Assembly: GCA_018678395.1 (NCBI GenBank)
Contig: JAHHMJ010000212.1
Coordinates: 1 to 6,993, forward strand
DNA from: Gemmatimonadota bacterium
Lineage (GTDB): Bacteria > Gemmatimonadota > Gemmatimonadetes > Longimicrobiales > Gaopeijiaceae
Direction of reading: 5' to 3'
Length of the DNA: 6,993 nucleotides
A program made the position numbers and the translations under genes. Every line of letters begins with the position of its first letter. Within the stretch, counting starts at the first letter, position 1. This document shows positions 1 to 4,853 of the stretch, piece after piece. The notes beneath the pieces are model-generated. The model saw only the letters and a program-made list of their open reading frames with translations, was not told the origin of the DNA and did no database searches.

Positions 1-607
1 GGTAAAGGGGTCGACGCCCCGCCGGTCCCGCCGGACAGATGACTTCTACCGACGCCTGATCCGTAGCCAGTACGATCGCCGCCTCGCGGCGAACCGCCAG
101 CCTGGCGATGGCCGACTCGAGCCTGTGGACCGCGTCCCTTTCGGCGGCTGTGAAGCGGGCGAGCAGGTTCTTCAGCGAGCCACCGCCGAGCCCATCGTGC
201 ACGACATCGATGCGGCCCGCGGCCCAGACCAGGCCGTCGGGGTGCTCACCGGTACGAGCCACCGCCACCAGGCGTTCGTCCGTGCGGTGGACTGAAAGGC
301 GCAAGGTATGCTCGCCGTACCGTACCACCTGGTCGTCGAGGTCGACGGAGAAGGCGGCGTGCGCGAAGACCGGGGGCGCGCCGCGGCGCAGGGTGACGGC
401 CTTGAAGGCGGCCTCCTTCGCTGCCCAGTAGGTCCAGAAGCGGAGTGCGGGATCGGGGGCGGCCGCCAGAGAGGCGAACTCGCGCTCGTCGAGCACCCGC
501 CGGACCGTACGATTCCGGGGCAGCCCCGGCAGGACCCGAGGACTGCGTCGGTCGACCACGTCGATGCCGACGCAGGCGGTCGGCGGCAGTGGGCCCGGCT
601 CGCTCAC
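1..607 (-). CDS. 4'-phosphopantetheinyl transferase superfamily protein, C-terminus beyond the left edge
   Basis: The reading frame is open from a GTG at 607-605 to the window edge, giving 202 complete codons. The protein should transfer 4'-phosphopantetheine from CoA to a serine of an acyl or peptidyl carrier protein. Two superfamily signatures are visible: GIDVVD at residues 14-19, whose aspartates would bind Mg2+ and CoA, and WAAKEAAFKA at 61-70, the W-x-x-K-E-A-x-x-K motif. GIDVVD lies only about 14 residues from the start, so the first half-domain of Sfp-type enzymes is absent or very short, yet the chain is longer than AcpS (about 120 aa). The GTG overlaps the stop of the upstream thioesterase gene as GTGA. 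No Shine-Dalgarno sequence is visible, so translational coupling is likely. The operon suggests it activates a carrier protein used with the oxoamine synthase, but no carrier protein is encoded in this window. Family assignment is firm; the partner is unknown. Confidence 0.82.
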   Translation of the reverse strand, partial: MSEPGPLPPTACVGIDVVDRRSPRVLPGLPRNRTVRRVLDEREFASLAAAPDPALRFWTYWAAKEAAFKAVTLRRGAPPVFAHAAFSVDLDDQVVRYGEHTLRLSVHRTDERLVAVARTGEHPDGLVWAAGRIDVVHDGLGGGSLKNLLARFTAAERDAVHRLESAIARLAVRREAAIVLATDQASVEVICPAGPAGRRPLY

Positions 608-990
608 AGCGCTGCGCGGACGTCGTCGGGGATGCGGGTCGGACGGCCGTCGCGTCCGACCCAAACCACCACCACACGGGCGCGAGCGAGCAGGTGCTCG
701 CCCGACCGTGCCTCCTGGGCGAGCGTCATCGAGCTGTTGCGTATCTGCTCCGGCTCCGTGTGGATCGTCAGCGTCTGGCCGAGCCGGGCCTCGCGTTTGT
801 AGTCCACCTCGACGCGCGCGACGTGAATGCCCATCCCCTCGGCGATCAGCGCTTTCGGAGGGAAGCCGGCGGCTTCGAGGGTCTGGAAGCGCGCGAATTC
901 GAAGTAGTTCAGGAATACGGCGTGGTTCACGTGCCCGAAGCCGTCCAGCTCGTAGCTGCGAACGGTGATCTCGGTCTCGTGCGCGCTCAC
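604..990 (-). CDS. hot-dog fold acyl-CoA/acyl-ACP thioesterase (4HBT/YbgC/FadM-like)
   Basis: This is a 128-residue protein, the usual length for a single hot-dog domain. It should hydrolyse an acyl-CoA or acyl-ACP thioester in the cytosol, probably as an oligomer. The N-terminal signature ELDGFGHVNHAVFLNYFEFAR (split as ELDGFGHVNH at 14-23 and AVFLNYFEFAR at 24-34) is the 4HBT-type active-site loop plus central helix. D16 is the probable catalytic acid, and GHVNH followed by YFEFAR is typical of the YbgC/FadM branch. A beta-rich second half (VARVEVDYKREARLGQTL, then VVVVWVGRDGRP) completes the fold. The start is GTG at 990-988, overlapping the lipid kinase stop as GTGA, and the stop overlaps the phosphopantetheinyl transferase start in the same way. 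The acyl chain cannot be read from the sequence. In this operon it may release or proofread acyl groups for the oxoamine synthase. Confidence 0.88.
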   Translation of the reverse strand: MSAHETEITVRSYELDGFGHVNHAVFLNYFEFARFQTLEAAGFPPKALIAEGMGIHVARVEVDYKREARLGQTLTIHTEPEQIRNSSMTLAQEARSGEHLLARARVVVVWVGRDGRPTRIPDDVRAAL

Positions 991-1994
991 CCGCCCAGCA
1001 CCTCGAGGGCCCGCGGCAGGAGCTCCACGGAGAGCTCCGTCCCGCTCAACACGAACACATCGCCGTCCGCCTCGAAGCGGACCGGTGCCTCGAACCGGGC
1101 GGTGAAGCGGGGTCCGTCGACGATCCGGACCTCGTCGGCGTCGACGTGACGCCCTTTGCCCGCGTCTCCGAACAGCTTCATGCGGCGCAGTGGCGATGCG
1201 TCGCCGATCAGGCAGGCGTGCAGCGCGCCGTCCTCGACCGAGGCACGCGGTGCGATGGGGAAGCCCCCGCCGAAGTAGGGCGAATTGCTGATGGTCACCA
1301 TGAGGTGTCGTCCCGCGTGGATCGAGCCGTCGGACCCCTCCAACTCGACCTCGATCCCCGGAAAGCGAAAGAGCTGCTGGAGCGCCGTGATCTTGTAGAG
1401 CGCCTCGCCCTTGAGAAAGCGCGCACCCGCCGCGGCGTCGATGACCGCGACGTCGAAGCCGAAGCCGACGAGATTCAAGAAGTGGCGCACCCGCTCGGTG
1501 GCAGTGGGCGCAGTGGACTTGCCGGGCTCGGCCGGCGCCGACGGGGTCGAGATGCGACCGGCATCGATCTGCCGCGTCCCGCCCGATGCGAGCGCGCGCA
1601 CCGCGGCCTCGGGCTCCCCGAAGCTCAGCCCCAGGCTGCGACCGAAGTCGTTTCCGGTTCCCGAGGGCAGCAGTCCGAGCTGCAGGCCCTCGCGCCCCGA
1701 CGACAGGATGCGGTCGGCCACGTGGCTCCAGGTGCCGTCCCCCCCGACCGCCACGAGCGTGTCGAAGCCGTTGGCGATCGCCTCGTCCGCCAACCGATAT
1801 TCGTCGCCGGGACCCGCCGTCACCGCGTGGGCGAAGCCCGGGGCATGCTGCTCGAGCAGGCGGAGGTACGCGTCCTGTCGGCGGCGCCCCCGGCCGCGGC
1901 CGGAGGCGGGGTTGAAGATGACGAAGACCCGCCGATCGGCGAGGCTCAGATCGTCTCCATCTCTTCGAAGGTCTGAACGCCCGCCCGGTACCAC
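987..1994 (-). CDS. lipid kinase of the diacylglycerol/sphingosine kinase family (DAGK catalytic domain, YegS/DgkB-like)
   Basis: The protein should use ATP to phosphorylate a lipid hydroxyl such as diacylglycerol, a sphingoid base or ceramide. From the GTG at 1994 it has 335 residues. The nucleotide-binding signatures run in the family order: FNPASGRGRGR at 27-37, the glycine-rich VAVGGDGTW at 81-89, and LLPSGTGNDFGRSLG at 108-122. The C-terminal beta domain ends with FEADGDVFVLSG, the usual ADGD/VDGE element. A short Ala/Pro/Thr-rich stretch around residues 150-168 looks like a flexible insertion. The start is uncertain. GTG 1994 overlaps the preceding gene by 49 nt and has GGAGG only 1 nt away. 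A CTG at 1949-1947 has GGAG at 1958-1955 with a 5 nt spacer and makes a 4 nt CTGA overlap like those at other junctions; it would remove 15 non-conserved residues. The neighbouring oxoamine synthase makes a sphingoid or ceramide substrate plausible, but diacylglycerol is equally possible. Confidence 0.92.
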   Translation of the reverse strand: MVPGGRSDLRRDGDDLSLADRRVFVIFNPASGRGRGRRRQDAYLRLLEQHAPGFAHAVTAGPGDEYRLADEAIANGFDTLVAVGGDGTWSHVADRILSSGREGLQLGLLPSGTGNDFGRSLGLSFGEPEAAVRALASGGTRQIDAGRISTPSAPAEPGKSTAPTATERVRHFLNLVGFGFDVAVIDAAAGARFLKGEALYKITALQQLFRFPGIEVELEGSDGSIHAGRHLMVTISNSPYFGGGFPIAPRASVEDGALHACLIGDASPLRRMKLFGDAGKGRHVDADEVRIVDGPRFTARFEAPVRFEADGDVFVLSGTELSVELLPRALEVLGG

Positions 1995-2608
1995 TCCTCC
2001 CGCATCGGATACGACGACACCTCGTCGAGAGTCAGCATCTCCGTCATCGAATGCGGATGCAGGATCAACTCTCCTTCCTCCTCGTCGTGCTCGGAGTGGG
2101 GCGCGTTCATGAAGATGTTGACCTTGAAGCGGTCGTCGCCCTCGATGGTGAAACAGTGGTACGGGTTCACCGTCGGGTTGAAATCGTGCTCGCTGACGGT
2201 CAGCTCGACGATCGGCTGGTCACTCTCGCTGACCGTGACCTTCATCTTGCCGTCGTTCTCGGCGAAGTCGAAGTCGAGGTCCGCCATGTAGTGCGGCAGG
2301 TGCCACCGCTCGATCGCATGCTCTCGCGATGCTTCGGTGCTTGTCGCCACCATGAACGGGTAGAACGCCGCCTTGGGTAGCGGCTTTCCGGGCTCGACGC
2401 GAGGGGGGGTGATGATCGCCATCACGAGCTCGTCGTACTCGCCCACCTCGCTCTCGGTGAACTGGAAGGCGAGCACGGCCAGCACGCTGCGCGTGTGCAT
2501 GGCCTCCAGAGGCTCGAGGTGCGCGGGCAGGATCGCGCGCGCATCGCTGGTCGCCATTTCGAAGAAGGCGCCGACGCAATTCTCGAAACCGTAGCGGGTG
2601 ATGACCAT
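1946..2608 (-). CDS. acetoacetate-decarboxylase-like fold protein, probably not a decarboxylase
   Basis: This is a 220-residue protein with no signal peptide or membrane segment. The block LPAHLEPLEA at 27-36, followed by VLAVLAFQFTESEVGEYDEL at 42-61 and VMAIITPP at 62-69, resembles the acetoacetate decarboxylase (ADC) family, in which a product-binding strand precedes an S-x-V-G-x-Y-x-E motif. In true ADCs a G-Y-P-K-K-like segment then carries the Schiff-base lysine. The corresponding place here seems to be WHLPHYMADLDFDF at 102-115, with His-Tyr where the two lysines would be. The later half is acidic (HSEHDEEEGE). The ATG at 2608-2606 shares one base with the oxoamine synthase stop (TGATG), and the gene is followed by the lipid kinase. 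The fold call rests on recognising the pattern by eye. The role is unknown: it could bind or transform a beta-keto intermediate of the oxoamine synthase by non-lysine chemistry, or serve as a lipid-binding partner. Confidence 0.68.
   Translation of the reverse strand: MVITRYGFENCVGAFFEMATSDARAILPAHLEPLEAMHTRSVLAVLAFQFTESEVGEYDELVMAIITPPRVEPGKPLPKAAFYPFMVATSTEASREHAIERWHLPHYMADLDFDFAENDGKMKVTVSESDQPIVELTVSEHDFNPTVNPYHCFTIEGDDRFKVNIFMNAPHSEHDEEEGELILHPHSMTEMLTLDEVSSYPMREEWYRAGVQTFEEMETI
1955..1958 (-). promoter_or_regulatory. Possible Shine-Dalgarno site for a CTG start of the lipid kinase
   Basis: On the minus strand GGAG is followed by the 5 nt spacer ACGAT and then CTG at 1949-1947, which overlaps the upstream TGA stop. 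This spacing is normal. By contrast the GGAGG at 2000-1996 is separated from GTG 1994 by a single base, which is too close for efficient initiation. Confidence 0.4.
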
Positions 2609-3969
2609 CAGATGATCTCGTTGCTCTTCAAGACGTCGATGATGATCTGGGCCCCGCGGTCGAGCTCGTCGCGGCTGTGTGCCGCGGAGATGGACATGCG
2701 GAATCGCGACTTGTGTTTGCCGACCGCCGGATATTTCACCGGGTTGATGAAGACACCCTCGCGCAGCAGCTGCTCGCCGATGTCGAAGACCTTGGCGTCG
2801 TTGCGCACCATGATCGGGATGACCTGCGACTCCGACTCGGCCACGTCGACTCCGGCCTCACGCAGCCGGGCCTGCATGAAGTCCACGTTCTTCCACAGCT
2901 GTGTGCGGAGTTCCGGTTCGTTCGAGGCCAGCTCGAGCGCCTTCGAGATCCCCGCGACGACGGTCGGCGCGAGGGCGCACGAGAAGAAGCGGGAGCGCGA
3001 GAACCCGCGCAGATAGTCGATCAGCGCCTGGGTACCGGCGACGAAGCCGCCCTGTCCGCCGAGGCTCTTCGAGAAGGTGCCGATGTGGATGTCGACTTCG
3101 TCGTCGAGCCCGAAGTGTTCGGCCACGCCGCGCCCGTTGTCACCGAACACGAACGTCGAGTGCGCCTCGTCGATCAGCACGCGGGCGTTGTGCGCGCGGG
3201 CGACCTCCATGATCTCGGGCAGCACGGCGACATCGCCGTCCATCGAGTACACGCCTTCGACGATGACCAGCTTCTTGCCGTCGAACCCGCGCAGCTTGCG
3301 GTCGAGGTCGGCCGGCTTGTTGTGCCGGAAGAAGCGGCTCTTCGCCTTCGACAGGATCATGCCGTCGACGATCGACGCGTGCGCGAACTGGTCGGCGACG
3401 ATCAGGTCGCCCGAGCGCATGAGGCCGGCGATGACTCCCACGTTGGCGCTGTAGCCGGTCGGGAAGATCATCGCCGCTTCCTTCCCCTTGAACTCGGCGA
3501 GCTGCTTCGAAAGCCGGCGATGCAGGTCGGTCGTGCCCGAGAGGATCGGTGAACCCGACGAGCCGCCACCGTACACGTCGACGGCTTCCTTGATGGCCGC
3601 CTTGACCTCGTCGCGGTACGAAAGCCCGAGGTAGTTGTACGAGGCGAAGTTGATCAGCCCCCTGCGGACCTCGTGGGTCTTCGTGTCCTCGACGTCGACC
3701 GTCGTGGCCGGCGCCGAGTGCAGGGGAAGCTCGTACTGGTAGTAGCCGCGCGGGTGAACCTGGTCCCACCAGGCCTTGAAGGGCTCGAGAAGCGCGAACG
3801 CATCCTCTCCAGACCCGAAGTAGAAGTTGGTGTAGTCGTAGTCGAGAGCATCCACACCGAGCGATACGTCCTCGTGCTCGCTCTCGCGGATCCGGTTCTG
3901 GCCCGTGGACACGCGCGTCTCCTCCGTAGAGGTTGCGGCCGTCGCTTGAAGTTCGTCGTGGTCAGACAT
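2608..3969 (-). CDS. PLP-dependent alpha-oxoamine synthase (AONS/KBL/serine palmitoyltransferase-like)
   Basis: The enzyme should condense an amino acid with an acyl-CoA or acyl-ACP, with loss of CO2, to give an aminoketone. From ATG 3969 it has 453 residues. The core signatures are complete: FASYNYLGLS at 108-117, YGGGSSGSP at 133-141, DQFAHAS at 193-199 (H197 stacks on PLP), SMDGD at 242-246, DEAHSTFVFG at 267-276 (D267 and H270 contact PLP), and GTFSKSLGGQGGFV at 297-310 with the Schiff-base lysine K301. GTFSKS recalls serine palmitoyltransferases more than biotin-pathway BioF, and no biotin genes are nearby. About 100 residues precede the core, more than in BioF (about 385 aa total). I chose ATG 3969 because GAAGG lies at 3977-3973. 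An in-frame ATG at 4029 lacks an RBS and would add 20 unconserved residues. It is the first gene of a five-gene operon. Amino acid and acyl specificity are not determinable here. Confidence 0.93.
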   Translation of the reverse strand: MSDHDELQATAATSTEETRVSTGQNRIRESEHEDVSLGVDALDYDYTNFYFGSGEDAFALLEPFKAWWDQVHPRGYYQYELPLHSAPATTVDVEDTKTHEVRRGLINFASYNYLGLSYRDEVKAAIKEAVDVYGGGSSGSPILSGTTDLHRRLSKQLAEFKGKEAAMIFPTGYSANVGVIAGLMRSGDLIVADQFAHASIVDGMILSKAKSRFFRHNKPADLDRKLRGFDGKKLVIVEGVYSMDGDVAVLPEIMEVARAHNARVLIDEAHSTFVFGDNGRGVAEHFGLDDEVDIHIGTFSKSLGGQGGFVAGTQALIDYLRGFSRSRFFSCALAPTVVAGISKALELASNEPELRTQLWKNVDFMQARLREAGVDVAESESQVIPIMVRNDAKVFDIGEQLLREGVFINPVKYPAVGKHKSRFRMSISAAHSRDELDRGAQIIIDVLKSNEII

Positions 3970-3973
3970 TAGC

Positions 3974-3985
3974 CTTCGATCGAAG
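3974..3985. promoter_or_regulatory. 12 bp perfect palindrome in the divergent intergenic region, candidate operator
   Basis: CTTCGATCGAAG reads identically on both strands. It is 4 nt from the oxoamine synthase ATG and overlaps its GAAGG ribosome-binding sequence, inside the 77 nt between the two divergent operons. It could bind a dimeric regulator, or hide the ribosome-binding site in the mRNA. No regulator gene is present in the window. GC-rich DNA produces such palindromes by chance, so this is a weak call. Confidence 0.3.
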
Positions 3986-4036
3986 CTGGGGCGTTGGACG
4001 AGGCGAGAATCGCTACGGCCCACCCGCATCGAATTT

Positions 4037-4040
4037 GGAG
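4037..4040 (+). promoter_or_regulatory. Ribosome-binding site that decides a TTG start for the acyltransferase
   Basis: GGAG is followed by a 6 nt spacer and TTG at 4047-4049. The only other in-frame options upstream are a TTG at 4035, which overlaps this site, and a TTG at 3933, which would overlap the divergent gene. There is no in-frame ATG before the conserved region. Confidence 0.6.
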
Positions 4041-4046
4041 ATCGGA

Positions 4047-4853
4047 TTGAAAGTCCGCGGGATCCTCACGATCGCCGCAGCGGGATCTGCCCTCCTCCTT
4101 GGAGAGGTGATCCAACGCACGCTCGTTGTCGCTGCCGTACGGATACTCCCGTCCAGGAGGGACCGTGTCCTCGCCTGGTGGCAGCAACTGCTCGCGCGCG
4201 CAATGCTGGGAAGCGCTCGACTCGTCGGGGGGGCTCGGCACACCGAAATCCCCCACATCGAGGGAGGCCCCGGGACGCTGGTTCTCATGAACCATCAATC
4301 CCTCATGGACATCCCGCTCGTCGTTCGCGCCCTCAGCCCGGCGTACCCCCGAATCGTGACGAGGGTGCGCTACGCGCATGGTAAGCCTCTAATCTCACAT
4401 ATGATCCGGCTGTATCAATACCCCACGGTCGACCCCGGTGCAACCGGTCGTGCGGGGCTTGAAGAGCTTCGGGAACAAACGGCGTCCAGCCACGTCCCTG
4501 TCGTGATCTTTCCTGAAGGTACGCGCACGCGCGACGGTTCCATCGGCAAGTTCCGGCGCATGGGATTGCGGGCAATTCTCGGCGGCCGTTCGTGGAACGT
4601 CTGGCTCGTTGCCGTCGACGGCTGGTGGCAGTCCGCTCGGTTGAACGACTTCATCGACAACGTGTCGAAGGTCCAGGGGCGCATGCGTGCCATCGGACCC
4701 TTCACCTCTCCCGCGCCCGGCGAGTCGGTCGGCGCGTTCATCGCCGAGATGGAGCGCCGCATGGCCGACTTGTTCGCAGAGGTGTCGGGAGCGAACGCAA
4801 TCGCGGCGGGAGGCGAAGCCCGCATCCTGCCCTCGGGGCGGGAGGCCGATTGA
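4047..4853 (+). CDS. 1-acyl-sn-glycerol-3-phosphate acyltransferase, PlsC/LPLAT family
   Basis: The protein should acylate lysophosphatidate at sn-2 to make phosphatidate at the inner membrane. With the TTG start it has 268 residues, close to the PlsC norm. A hydrophobic stretch at about 6-34 is the expected membrane anchor. The acyltransferase motifs are clear: NHQSLMD at 82-88, the H-x4-D catalytic pair H83/D88, and FPEGTRTRDGS at 155-165, the E-G-T-R glycerol-phosphate-binding motif. The basic KFRRMG at 168-173 follows as usual. A C-terminal Ala/Gly/Arg-rich tail is unconserved. The stop overlaps the TTG start of the next gene by 4 nt (TTGA), so it is the first gene of a three-gene operon. 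The following genes would take its phosphatidate to CDP-diacylglycerol and then to a phospholipid. Related LPLAT enzymes acylate other lipids, including ornithine lipids, so the acceptor is inferred from context. Confidence 0.92.
   Translation: MKVRGILTIAAAGSALLLGEVIQRTLVVAAVRILPSRRDRVLAWWQQLLARAMLGSARLVGGARHTEIPHIEGGPGTLVLMNHQSLMDIPLVVRALSPAYPRIVTRVRYAHGKPLISHMIRLYQYPTVDPGATGRAGLEELREQTASSHVPVVIFPEGTRTRDGSIGKFRRMGLRAILGGRSWNVWLVAVDGWWQSARLNDFIDNVSKVQGRMRAIGPFTSPAPGESVGAFIAEMERRMADLFAEVSGANAIAAGGEARILPSGREAD
4840..4845 (+). promoter_or_regulatory. Ribosome-binding site supporting a TTG start of the Tam41-like gene
   Basis: GGGAGG ends 4 nt before TTG at 4850-4852, within the last codons of the acyltransferase gene. 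That TTG also forms the TTGA overlap with the acyltransferase stop, matching the overlap style of the neighbouring junctions. Confidence 0.6.

Larger units (their letters stand above)
3970..4046. promoter_or_regulatory. Divergent intergenic region carrying both operon promoters (inferred)
   Basis: The two operons start back to back here, so promoters for both directions should lie in or just beside this 77 nt. I found no convincing -35/-10 pair on either strand. TTGGAC at 3994-3999 on the plus strand has no acceptable -10 at 16-18 nt, and the minus-strand GATTCT element near 4006-4011 lacks a -35 partner. A non-housekeeping sigma factor or a promoter inside a flanking coding region is possible. 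Confidence 0.35.

Noticed and set aside
246..677. Minus-strand frame of 143 codons across the thioesterase/phosphopantetheinyl transferase junction
   Set aside because: The real phosphopantetheinyl transferase lies in a different minus-strand frame that contains GIDVVD and WAAKEAAFKA and starts at the GTGA overlap.
108..1149. Plus-strand frames at 108-431, 308-802, 445-1149 and 564-968
   Set aside because: They are Arg/Pro/Ser-rich translations opposite the phosphopantetheinyl transferase and thioesterase genes, whose motifs are unambiguous.
1146..1976. Long plus-strand open frame of 276 codons opposite the lipid kinase gene
   Set aside because: Its translation is Arg/Ala/Gly-rich with no recognisable motif. 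The opposite strand encodes a clear DAGK-family protein with all signatures. High GC content leaves antisense frames open.
2677..3552. Plus-strand frame of 291 codons opposite the oxoamine synthase gene
   Set aside because: It shadows a strongly supported PLP enzyme and has biased Arg/Asp/Val composition without a domain.
2608..3969. Calling the oxoamine synthase BioF (biotin synthesis)
   Set aside because: It has a long N-terminal extension and a GTFSKS lysine motif, and its neighbours are lipid genes with no bioA, bioB or bioD, so a biotin role is not supported.
3967..4029. Upstream ATG at 4029 as the start of the oxoamine synthase
   Set aside because: No ribosome-binding site precedes it. 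It would extend through most of the divergent intergenic region and add 20 unconserved residues; ATG 3969 has GAAGG upstream.
4592..4849. Upstream extension of the Tam41-like frame into the acyltransferase gene
   Set aside because: The frame is open from 4592, but the first 86 codons are an Arg/His-rich out-of-frame reading of PlsC. TTG 4850 has GGGAGG and a TTGA overlap.
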